DNA from: Candidatus Levybacteria bacterium RIFCSPHIGHO2_01_FULL_36_15
Lineage (GTDB): Bacteria; Patescibacteriota; Microgenomatia; Levybacterales; GWA1-39-11
Assembly (NCBI GenBank): GCA_001782015.1
Contig: MFNJ01000021.1
Coordinates: 1 to 32,183 of the forward strand
Length of the DNA: 32,183 nucleotides
Direction of reading: 5' to 3'
Positions within the stretch are counted from its first letter, which is position 1. Every line of letters begins with the position of its first letter. The notes beneath the pieces were generated by a model that did no database searches, was not told the DNA's origin, and saw only the letters and a program-made list of their open reading frames with translations. Below, piece by piece: positions 23,215 to 30,158 of this stretch. The position numbers and the translations under genes are program-made.

Positions 23215-23934
23215 ATGCAACATATAGTAACCCAAAGAGTAATATGTGGCTTAACAATCCCAGACGGAATAAGCCTGACTATCGATGATTTTACCTTCTT
23301 GCCGGATTTTGAGGGAGAACACCAAGCAAGGCATATTAAAACCATCGTAGAGGCAAACACCAAAGAAGAAGCGACTGCTAAAACTGGCAAATTGTTTAGC
23401 GATTTTCTGGCAGAACTAACCCTGATAGATAATTCAAAATATATATTAGGCAATGATATGTCAGTCACCCTCATAGGAGTAAATGAACCAACCACCCAAA
23501 CAAGATCAATTACGGCAAGTGCTTTTATTGTCCAAGACGGAATGAGGATAAAAACAACCTATGAAGCGACTGTAAAAGGAAAACACATTAGAAAAAGTCC
23601 ACTCCGTTTATACAGAGATGCTATTAACACAGACGGTTTGTTTGAAAAATATCGAACTTTTTACAGAGTACTTGAGTCTTATGGAGGAACCACAGCAATA
23701 TCAAGCTGGATAAGAAAACAGCTTGGAAAGCCGGAAATGAAGAAAAATAAAAATGGGCAGCCAATTACAATCTATACTTGGATACGAATTAAATTGTCCC
23801 ACTCAAAAAGTCAAAAAGGAGATCTTGAGCCGTTTTTAATATCCAATCCGGCGCACGTAGCGATTGTAAATAGATATTTGCCAGAAATACAAAGACTTGC
23901 AAGAACAATAATAAAAGAGAGGGAAAGAGTTTAG
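23215..23934 (+). CDS. uncharacterised protein with a possible C-terminal HEPN-like domain
   Basis: I do not recognise the full-length family. The 239-residue protein is soluble. The N-terminal ~125 residues look beta-rich (T-Q-R-V-I-C-G-L-T-I-P-D-G near 6-18). The C-terminal half appears helical: F-Y-R-V-L-E at 149-154, then I-S-S-W-I-R-K, then R-I-K-L-S-H (Arg191 to His196) in an R-x4-H spacing, and a last helix P-E-I-Q-R-L-A-R. HEPN ribonuclease domains, including Apea-like ones, use R-x4-6-H, and F-Y-R-x-[LI]-E followed by such a motif is a common layout. So a HEPN-like function is possible but unproven. It is transcribed with or just after the HTH gene and converges on the accessory operon. 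Confidence 0.6.
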   Translation: MQHIVTQRVICGLTIPDGISLTIDDFTFLPDFEGEHQARHIKTIVEANTKEEATAKTGKLFSDFLAELTLIDNSKYILGNDMSVTLIGVNEPTTQTRSITASAFIVQDGMRIKTTYEATVKGKHIRKSPLRLYRDAINTDGLFEKYRTFYRVLESYGGTTAISSWIRKQLGKPEMKKNKNGQPITIYTWIRIKLSHSKSQKGDLEPFLISNPAHVAIVNRYLPEIQRLARTIIKERERV

Positions 23935-23958
23935 CGGATGATTATTTTGGCTTCCGCT
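23933..23958. terminator. possible bidirectional terminator hairpin
   Basis: Inverted repeat AGCGGA-N14-TCCGCT spans exactly the gap between two convergent stop codons. It is followed on the plus side by an AT-rich stretch. Position is persuasive, but the loop is long and the T-runs weak. Confidence 0.4.
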
Positions 23959-24500
23959 TATAAACCTTTAATTTTTAATTTAATCTTAACAACCTCTTCT
24001 CTGCCTCTTAGGTGAAACCTAAAACAGATATTTCCAGAATTATCTTCTGTTAAGGACAGCATATCTATTTTTCCGCTACTACTTTTTACTGGACATTCTT
24101 TGAGTATTTCTACTAATACCCTAACAAACCTTAACCAATAATTATTGTCGTTTGTTAAATTGCTTGGTAAATTGTTGGCAAGTAAGAAGCTTCGTAATTC
24201 AGTTTTTAGGTTTATAAACTTGAAGAAATCACTCTCGTGCAAAACAAAATCATGTGCGATTTTTTTGGCATCAGAACCACTAATATACTTATCAAACCTA
24301 TTCAAGAAGAAGTCCGTAGAAGATTTGTACGATATTTCATCATGCACCAGCCAGTCGCGAAAAAAGTCTAAGTATGACTTAACTTCACCGTCTAATTTTC
24401 GGATTTTATGGATCTCAACGAATAAATATAGTGTTTTTTCCTCTGAGTCAATTCCAGAATTAAGCAAATTAACTATTTTTCTCAAGATTATCTTTTTCAT
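23958..24500 (-). CDS. uncharacterised helical protein with R-D-x3-H motif
   Basis: Unrecognised 180-residue soluble protein, last gene of the long island operon. The N-terminal ~110 residues look helical, with Y-L-F-V-E-I-H-K-I-R-K (25-35) and F-F-R-D-W-L-V-H-D (46-54). The latter contains R-D-x3-H (Arg48 to His53), the spacing used by many HEPN nucleases, where the residue after Arg is usually polar. The C-terminal ~45 residues look beta-rich (I-C-F-R-F-H-L-R). I chose ATG 24500, 2 nt after the upstream gene's stop, over the ATG at 24524, which would start inside that gene. A HEPN-type RNase or a structural member of the system are both possible. Confidence 0.6.
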   Translation of the reverse strand: MKKIILRKIVNLLNSGIDSEEKTLYLFVEIHKIRKLDGEVKSYLDFFRDWLVHDEISYKSSTDFFLNRFDKYISGSDAKKIAHDFVLHESDFFKFINLKTELRSFLLANNLPSNLTNDNNYWLRFVRVLVEILKECPVKSSSGKIDMLSLTEDNSGNICFRFHLRGREEVVKIKLKIKGL

Positions 24501-24502
24501 TT

Positions 24503-25192
24503 TTATTTTATGAGACCTTCCCATGGAGGTAACTCATAAGTACCAGCCGGTTCCGTCCTTACACTTTTTTCACTACCAGTTCGTTTTGTAAAAATCACGT
24601 CTAACATGCCTTGTTGTTTCAAATTGAATGCTGCTTCACCAATGTTTATTTCTGACTGATAAGTTTCAGGGTTAATAATAGTGAACTCTGCAGTTGTACT
24701 TCCATCAACAGTCTTTCCAAAAAGAGTCCACACTGGAAAAGGGATTTTTGCTGTGTTGAGATATTCTCGGATAGCATCATAATCAATAGCTTCTTTTGAA
24801 AGAAGTTCCACTGCCAAGACATACTCATCCGAATACTTTTGAACTTGTCCGGTTTTTGTCCTTTTTAATTGGTCTAACAAGGTTTCATCACTATTATACC
24901 GGTAACTCGTAATTTCAAGAGTTGTGATATCTAACTGTCCATTTTTTACGAGTGATTGCTGCATCAAGTAAGCATCGGGTGGATCATGTGGTGGTAATTG
25001 GACATAAGCTGGTTTTTTTGTCCTTTGAGAAAGAATTAAAGCTACAACTGCTGCCAAACGCGCTTCTCTTACTGGTTTATATTTTCCTTCCTTTTCTATT
25101 GCTTCTGGCGCTACGACTTTTGAAAGCCTCAACAAATGTTTATAAACATTGTAAGGTGAATGCCAGATGTTACCAGTTCTACGGATTTCCAT
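24503..25192 (-). CDS. uncharacterised protein, possibly PD-(D/E)XK nuclease-like
   Basis: 229 residues, no membrane segment or signal, family not recognised. A helical N-terminus (R-E-A-R-L-A-A-V-V-A-L-I-L at 42-54) is followed by D-P-P-D-A-Y-L-M (70-77) and then L-D-I-T-T-L-E-I-T-S-Y (87-97). A P-D, then ~20 residues, then hydrophobic-E-x-[T/K] on a strand, recalls the PD-(D/E)XK nuclease core, with Asp73 and Glu93 as metal-ligand candidates and Thr95 in place of the usual Lys. This is pattern inference only. It sits 1 nt after the HNH gene and 2 nt before the next gene, so it is part of one transcript. It could alternatively be a non-catalytic partner of the HNH protein. Confidence 0.6.
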   Translation of the reverse strand: MEIRRTGNIWHSPYNVYKHLLRLSKVVAPEAIEKEGKYKPVREARLAAVVALILSQRTKKPAYVQLPPHDPPDAYLMQQSLVKNGQLDITTLEITSYRYNSDETLLDQLKRTKTGQVQKYSDEYVLAVELLSKEAIDYDAIREYLNTAKIPFPVWTLFGKTVDGSTTAEFTIINPETYQSEINIGEAAFNLKQQGMLDVIFTKRTGSEKSVRTEPAGTYELPPWEGLIK

Positions 25193-25193
25193 A

Positions 25194-25892
25194 TTATTTA
25201 TGTTTTGTCTCTCTTTGAGCTTTTATTTCTTTCGCCAAAGTAGGATTTTCTACAACAACTATTAACCCAAGACTTTTATAAAAAGATAACCACCAAATAC
25301 CTGTCGCCTGATCTTGCTTTGTAACAATTCCTTTGTAAGAAAATACCTCGTCAAATCTACCAATTAAGGGACTTGGTTTGTTTAATAGGTCAGGTAACCA
25401 GTTGGGAGGATCAAAATAAGCATCAAAATTATAGTCATCAGGAATGCGTTGTCCGAGATGGTGGTAATACAAACCTTTTATGATCTTAACAGACACACAA
25501 TTAACTCTCTTTGCGTCAATTTTTATACCTGTTGTATTTCCGATATGGATACCAGCTGGAGATTTTATAATGACTGGTACAGTGTCTCTGTTAATTAAGT
25601 CCAATTTAGTTACCGATTTGAGCATTTCATAAGGACGTAGATAACTTCTGCGTGTGCCCTGTTGAAATACTTCGCGAGCTGTATCGTTTTGTCCAGCGAT
25701 TGAAAACCGATCGCGAATATACTCTTCGTCCAAATGAAGAAGGTTATTACACTTGCTACAGGCAGGAAGTTTATATCCTTTTACTTGGTAGTCTTTTGGG
25801 AATAGATTTTTTGGGGGAACATGATCTGCTGAATTAGCCGGATTTACACCACATAAGTAACAGGTTTTATTTTCTCCACTGATTTTCTTCAT
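25194..25892 (-). CDS. HNH endonuclease
   Basis: HNH-family nuclease of 232 residues. The zinc-stabilised HNH core is at the N-terminus: Cys11-x2-Cys14, A-D-H-V-P-P-K-N-L-F-P with the general-base His24, then Cys45-x2-Cys48 and N-N at 49-50, then L-D-E-E-Y. The H-V-P-P-K-x-L-F-P form belongs to a group often found in defence islands and beside restriction genes. The remaining 170 residues are alpha/beta with no motif I recognise, and may recognise substrate. It starts 2 nt after the HEPN-motif gene's stop and is followed after 1 nt by the next gene, so it is produced with the restriction-modification operon. The core motif is certain; DNA versus RNA target is not. Confidence 0.82.
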   Translation of the reverse strand: MKKISGENKTCYLCGVNPANSADHVPPKNLFPKDYQVKGYKLPACSKCNNLLHLDEEYIRDRFSIAGQNDTAREVFQQGTRRSYLRPYEMLKSVTKLDLINRDTVPVIIKSPAGIHIGNTTGIKIDAKRVNCVSVKIIKGLYYHHLGQRIPDDYNFDAYFDPPNWLPDLLNKPSPLIGRFDEVFSYKGIVTKQDQATGIWWLSFYKSLGLIVVVENPTLAKEIKAQRETKHK

Positions 25893-25894
25893 AA

Positions 25895-26689
25895 TTATTT
25901 TTTTGTTTTTGGGGGCAATGTGCCAGAAATAGTTGTAAAAGGAACCGTAACAGATGGTGGAATTGTTGCCGTTGAGTTTGAATTAACAATGGTTGTTGTT
26001 GGAACTGGCATGGCTGATCCCGATGCTCCGCTGGCTCTCGTTCCTAAGCTTGAAAAGAACGAACTAGCTGGCACTTGCGCTCTCTTTCCGGTATTTATTG
26101 TCGAAGCATGCAAAGTTGGAATTGCTCCAAATAACCTTGTAGAGTCAACTGAATACACCCTGCTTACATCATCTAATCTTGTCTGTATGTTTACCTTCGT
26201 CGTTGTTGGTGAAGATGCCGTTCCATCAACAATAGGTTTAACAAGTTTCCAATAAGTATCCTCAAACTCTTTGAAAAAAACATTACAATCTATGTATATT
26301 TCCTGTCTGGTAGTGTCAATGGACATTTGTCGATTGCTACCTTTTTCTACAAAAATGCCCGGTTTCGCCACAAACGTGTGCGCTATACCATTTCTCATAA
26401 GTTGACGAAACAAACGACCTAATCCTGTGTATTGAGCATATTCTTTTGAAAGGTAGTTATCCCAATAATTTAGAAAATAATCATTGCTTTTGTTTTTTGG
26501 GTCAAAAGCATCAGTAGTCGGCATTAGTAAGCCACCAAGCAATTCCACTCCTGCAAGTGTAGTGGCAACCATAGGATAACCAGCAGCACCATCATTCTGT
26601 CCTGTTGGTAAGGTGATTTTGGACATGCTTTCCAAATCGTGGAATAAATATCCTTCTACAAATCTTTTCAAAAAATCATCAATAGTCAT
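25895..26689 (-). CDS. HEPN-motif protein with Ser/Thr/Pro-rich tail
   Basis: 264-residue protein, full family unknown. The helical N-terminal ~150 residues include L-F-R-Q-L-M-R-N-G-I-A-H-T-F, where R99-N-G-I-A-H104 is a classic HEPN R-N-x3-H motif (metal-independent RNase active site in toxins and defence proteins). The C-terminal ~60 residues are low-complexity and rich in Ser, Thr and Pro, probably disordered. No membrane anchor is evident. Its ATG overlaps the stop of the 52-residue gene (ATGA), and the HNH gene follows after 2 nt. In this context an RNA-cleaving effector or toxin of a defence operon is plausible, with the tiny upstream gene as a possible partner; both roles are inferred. 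HEPN domains can also be non-catalytic binding modules. Confidence 0.65.
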   Translation of the reverse strand: MTIDDFLKRFVEGYLFHDLESMSKITLPTGQNDGAAGYPMVATTLAGVELLGGLLMPTTDAFDPKNKSNDYFLNYWDNYLSKEYAQYTGLGRLFRQLMRNGIAHTFVAKPGIFVEKGSNRQMSIDTTRQEIYIDCNVFFKEFEDTYWKLVKPIVDGTASSPTTTKVNIQTRLDDVSRVYSVDSTRLFGAIPTLHASTINTGKRAQVPASSFFSSLGTRASGASGSAMPVPTTTIVNSNSTATIPPSVTVPFTTISGTLPPKTKK

Positions 26690-26844
26690 TTTATTTTTTT
26701 GTCTCTTTGGTCAACTTTTATAAGTATTTCAAAAAACTTCAACAAACGAGTTCCTTGTTCCTCTGCTTCGGTAACAGTAATGTCTTGTCCAAACTCTTCT
26801 TTCATTATCTTTTGATATTCTTCTATGGCTTGTTTAGATAACAT
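26686..26844 (-). CDS. 52-residue uncharacterised protein
   Basis: A small, intact gene of 52 residues beginning M-L-S-K-Q-A-I-E-E-Y. It is fully helical and charged, with E-E-F-G-Q-D-I-T, E-A-E-E-Q and a hydrophobic L-L-K-F-F-E-I-L-I stretch near 34-42. It starts 2 nt after the preceding gene's stop, and its TGA overlaps the next gene's ATG (ATGA), which strongly supports translation. Similar short proteins of the form 'x-A-I-E-E-[YF]-x-x-x-x-x-[EK]-x-[FY]-G' are, to my recollection, common in CPR genomes beside type I restriction genes. A role as an antitoxin-like partner of the HEPN-motif protein is possible but unproven. Confidence 0.7.
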   Translation of the reverse strand: MLSKQAIEEYQKIMKEEFGQDITVTEAEEQGTRLLKFFEILIKVDQRDKKIK

Positions 26845-26846
26845 AA

Positions 26847-27431
26847 TTATTTTTTAGGTATATTTATCGGTGGTGTAGTAATAGTTACAAAACTACCCAA
26901 CGTATATTTTTGATTATCGTCAAGTATTGTTTGTTCTGGATTGTCTTGGGACTGAAAATCAAATCCAAGTAACTTTAGTCGCATATAAGTCTCGGTATCA
27001 GATCCGTAGATATTATTGAAAATACAGTGAGTTAACCTTTCCATTAGCCTAAAGTTACTAAAGTTTGCATCAGAAAGTCTTTTTATCGTTAATGAAGTCA
27101 AATCAACCATAATGTTAGCGAATGTCTCTACTACTTCTATATTGGCAAACATATCATCTCCTTCAACATAAGGTTCAAAAGGCTTTTCAGGAATAGTAAT
27201 CAGCTCTAATTTACTCAAAGATGTGGAAATTGCGGATTTCAAATCTTTCTGTCTAAGTGAGTTAAATCTAACTCTGATTGTTGTGTATTCAAACAGATAG
27301 AACCAACCATTTATCAGATCCATCTTTTTTAGTTCATCAACTAATTTCGATATTTTCTGTAGTGTAATTTTGGGACTACCGTCAACTTTGAAATCAATCT
27401 GATACCAGTTTTTTAGTGTTAGTAGTGTCAT
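26847..27431 (-). CDS. uncharacterised protein resembling the C-terminal region of LanB/thiopeptide-type proteins
   Basis: 194-residue soluble protein that I cannot assign with certainty. Two features recall the SpaB_C/'thiopeptide-type bacteriocin biosynthesis' domain. One is a strand pair W-F-Y-L-F-E-Y-T-T-I-R-V-R-F (43-56), as in the domain's aromatic-R-Y ... R-L-R-F signature. The other is L-T-H-C-I-F-N-N-I-Y-G-S-D-T-E (133-147), as in the domain's H-x3-N-x2-[FL]-G-x4-E signature. Both are short, and no peptide substrate, dehydratase or cyclase gene is nearby, so a bacteriocin role is doubtful; the fold may be reused. The ATG overlaps the hsdS stop by 4 bp and has a good AGGGG ribosome binding site 6 nt upstream, so it belongs to the restriction operon. 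Confidence 0.6.
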   Translation of the reverse strand: MTLLTLKNWYQIDFKVDGSPKITLQKISKLVDELKKMDLINGWFYLFEYTTIRVRFNSLRQKDLKSAISTSLSKLELITIPEKPFEPYVEGDDMFANIEVVETFANIMVDLTSLTIKRLSDANFSNFRLMERLTHCIFNNIYGSDTETYMRLKLLGFDFQSQDNPEQTILDDNQKYTLGSFVTITTPPINIPKK

Positions 27432-28768
27432 AGCTCACCCCTGAATGCCTTAGCTAAAATTGACTGAGTAAGTTTGTCTGTTTTTTTGCCAGCAATCTCA
27501 ATTTGTTTTTCTAATAAATCAGCAACCTCAAACATTGACTTAACTTTCTTGACAATTTCTTGCTGTTCCTCAATAGAGCAGAAAGGAACTTCAAACTTCC
27601 CTAATTTTTGGGCGTTTATATTTGATTGACTCACTCCATCAGATTTAACTTGATAGCAATAATTATTGGCATAACCTGAATTAAGACAGTAATTCAGGTA
27701 TTCTGAATCAAGTTGAGAATAATTGTTTATTTTTATCAAATAACCTGCATATATTGCTGGTCGTTCTCCTCGATAGATACTGGTTTTACCAACTAATTCT
27801 GGACTGTTTGTTCGGTTAAACAACACATCGCCAGACTTCAATGTGTATTTTTCAATCTCTTTAGCATCTGAGGTGTATACAAGACTATTCCAGTCAATTT
27901 CTCCTCTTTGAAGGTTTCCCATGCGAAGTACTGGAACTTTACCCTCCGTTTGAGATTTGGCTGAAGTGCCATAGCTAAACGAGTTACATAGTTTATCTAA
28001 CGAAACATAACTCCACTTTTCAGGCAGCTGATCGTTGTCGTTCTGTTCTGTGTGTGTATAAATATCTTGTAATTTATTCTTGTTGCTACCAGCTACTAAT
28101 CGTTGCTCTTTTATTTGGTTTAGTATTTCTTCAGACGATTTATAATTCTGATTTTTCTCTCTCCACTCCTCAGTCAATTTGCCGGTTACGGCAGCAGATA
28201 AAACAGACTGGCGAAACTTTTGAATAAGCCTCTTTGCTTTTTGTATTTTATTTATAGATATGTCAACTGACTCCAACATATCATCAAATCGTGACACGAG
28301 ATTTAACTGAAGCCGTTTATCTTCTGGGATCATTACCACCTGAGCTTCAAATACAGGTTTAGTTACATGAACCATTCCACTTCCATGAGCTTGTGCATAT
28401 AGCTCTCGAATTATGTTTTTTATGGCGTAGTATAGTAATCTTTTTTCAACGACTTTTTCATTCGGGATTACTTTGAAGATATGTTGATTAAGCCAACCAG
28501 AACCTCGATCCCAAATATAAGCTCCCAAAGAAGCAGACCAAGAAACTAATAATTCTTCATTTTCAACTCTATACCTATCTTCAAAGACTTCACTTGAATA
28601 ATTAAATGGTGCTTGATGATTATTTAGGTTCTGTATCCTAATTATTGGAATCCCAGTTTTTTTCCAATCAGTGCTTTTGAATGCTCGACCATTGAGATAT
28701 TCTCCCAATTCTCCAAGAGAGTAGGATTTCCATTCGTTATTTGTTTTCGCCGTTTGTGAGTTCTGCAT
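27428..28768 (-). CDS. hsdS: type I restriction-modification specificity subunit HsdS
   Basis: DNA-sequence recognition subunit of a type I restriction-modification complex, 446 residues from the chosen start. Two target-recognition domains, each followed by a conserved helix, are seen. The first begins at W-K-S-Y-S-L-G-E-L-G-E-Y-L-N-G and its helix carries L-I-Q-K-F-R-Q-S-V-L-S-A-A-V-T-G-K-L. The second begins at W-S-Y-V-S-L-D-K-L-C-N and ends in the helix L-T-Q-S-I-L-A-K-A-F-R-G-E-L. Each would read one half of a bipartite site. ATG 28768 is chosen because the upstream extension to 28849 is entirely inside hsdM and does not resemble HsdS. It overlaps hsdM by 32 bp, as is common in hsd operons, and its stop overlaps the next gene. 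Confidence 0.9.
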   Translation of the reverse strand: MQNSQTAKTNNEWKSYSLGELGEYLNGRAFKSTDWKKTGIPIIRIQNLNNHQAPFNYSSEVFEDRYRVENEELLVSWSASLGAYIWDRGSGWLNQHIFKVIPNEKVVEKRLLYYAIKNIIRELYAQAHGSGMVHVTKPVFEAQVVMIPEDKRLQLNLVSRFDDMLESVDISINKIQKAKRLIQKFRQSVLSAAVTGKLTEEWREKNQNYKSSEEILNQIKEQRLVAGSNKNKLQDIYTHTEQNDNDQLPEKWSYVSLDKLCNSFSYGTSAKSQTEGKVPVLRMGNLQRGEIDWNSLVYTSDAKEIEKYTLKSGDVLFNRTNSPELVGKTSIYRGERPAIYAGYLIKINNYSQLDSEYLNYCLNSGYANNYCYQVKSDGVSQSNINAQKLGKFEVPFCSIEEQQEIVKKVKSMFEVADLLEKQIEIAGKKTDKLTQSILAKAFRGEL

Positions 28769-30158
28769 AGATTTTATCCAAATTATCAGATGCTTCCTTG
28801 AGAGCAGAGAGAGCGTCTGTAATAAGTTCCTCCGGCTCTGGTAGGTCATCTGAGTCTTCTATATCCTCGTCCTTCAGCCATTTGAAGCTATCGAGTTTGA
28901 AATGCTTCTCTTTAACCTGTTCTATCGAGAACTTTTTCCACCGTTCTTCCTTTGAGTCGGTTTCCTCTCTCTTAGACAATCCGTTTGAGTTATCTCCATA
29001 GACTTTCACAAACTCAACAAAATGAGCTGGTGATAATGGTCGATCCATCTTGGTTATGCCCGGTACATTTGTTCTGGCATCGTAGATCCAAGTATTTTCA
29101 GTAGGTAGTCCTTTAGTAAAAAATATAACATTGGCTTTTACTCCCTGACTGTAAGGAGTAAATGTACCTCTCGGTAGCCGTAAGACCGTATGTAAATTAC
29201 AATCTTGAGTAAGTATTTTGAATATCTCACCGGCTTTATCTTCAAATAACACATTATCCGGCAACACAACGGCAGCTCTGCCTCCGGGCTTGAGAATTGT
29301 TAATATGTGTTGGATAAAATTGAGTTGTTTGTTACTTGTAGCAACAGTAAAATCCTGCCGTTCTGGAACTTGATTAGCTCCTTTTGTACCAAATGGAGGA
29401 TTAGTGAGTACCACATCGAACCTGTCGCCGTTGTCAGGCTCGTACAATGAGTCTGCAAGGCGTACCTGAGACTCAATGCCATGTAGGTATAGGTTCATTA
29501 GACATAATCTACGAGGTCTGGCAACCAATTCTGTACCAAAGTATGTATGCTTCTTAATTTTATCCAGATCATCTCTGTTTATCGCACCGCCAACCTTTTT
29601 ATAGAACCAATTATATGCAGCGAGAATAAAGCCACCGGTACCGGCTGCCGGATCGCTGATCGTAAAGTCCTTTGAAGCCCTTGGATCAGGCTTCACACAC
29701 TGTACAATGGCATCTATAAGCACTCTTGGGGTAAAGAATTGACCTGCACCTTTCTTGCCTTCGGCTGCCGATTTCTCCAATAAGCCTTCATAGGCTTCCG
29801 CCTTTACATCAACATTAAGTCCAGACCAGTCTATCTCATCAATAAGATCAATAAGTTTTTTGAGATTGACAGGTTTTGTGAACTTAGAAAGTGCTTCTGC
29901 AAAGATTGCACCAAGCAGTCCAGATTGTTTTGAAAGCCCTCGTAATAAATCGTTGTAGTGATCGGTTAATTCTGTGCCTGATTTTGTTTTCAAAACAGCC
30001 CAAGAGTATTCCTTCGGGATTGGGACAACGCGTTCTTCTGCCATTTTGAGAAAGAGAAGATAAGTAAGCTGTTCGACATAATCGCCATAGTCCATGCCAT
30101 CATGCCGTAGGATATGACAAAATCCCCATAGTTTATTGACAATGTTAGTTTGTTGCAT
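28737..30158 (-). CDS. hsdM: type I restriction-modification DNA methyltransferase HsdM
   Basis: N6-adenine methyltransferase subunit, 473 residues. The N-terminal helical HsdM_N domain (about 5-125) is followed by G-Q-F-F-T-P-R (139-145), SAM-binding motif I S-D-P-A-A-G-T-G-G-F (168-177) and catalytic N-P-P-F (253-256). A late V-L-P-D-N-V-L-F segment and a C-terminal region for HsdS binding come after. With HsdS it methylates the recognition sequence; with HsdR it forms the nuclease. I set the start at the second ATG (30158) because AGAGG lies 9 nt upstream; the ATG at 30164 is too close to that site. It overlaps the end of hsdR by 14 bp. Confidence 0.94.
   Translation of the reverse strand: MQQTNIVNKLWGFCHILRHDGMDYGDYVEQLTYLLFLKMAEERVVPIPKEYSWAVLKTKSGTELTDHYNDLLRGLSKQSGLLGAIFAEALSKFTKPVNLKKLIDLIDEIDWSGLNVDVKAEAYEGLLEKSAAEGKKGAGQFFTPRVLIDAIVQCVKPDPRASKDFTISDPAAGTGGFILAAYNWFYKKVGGAINRDDLDKIKKHTYFGTELVARPRRLCLMNLYLHGIESQVRLADSLYEPDNGDRFDVVLTNPPFGTKGANQVPERQDFTVATSNKQLNFIQHILTILKPGGRAAVVLPDNVLFEDKAGEIFKILTQDCNLHTVLRLPRGTFTPYSQGVKANVIFFTKGLPTENTWIYDARTNVPGITKMDRPLSPAHFVEFVKVYGDNSNGLSKREETDSKEERWKKFSIEQVKEKHFKLDSFKWLKDEDIEDSDDLPEPEELITDALSALKEASDNLDKIYAELTNGENK

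Noticed and set aside
25920-26255. Plus-strand open frame over the tail of the HEPN-motif gene
   Set aside because: It is the complement of a low-complexity Ser/Thr/Pro-rich coding region; the minus-strand gene fits operon spacing and has a recognisable motif.
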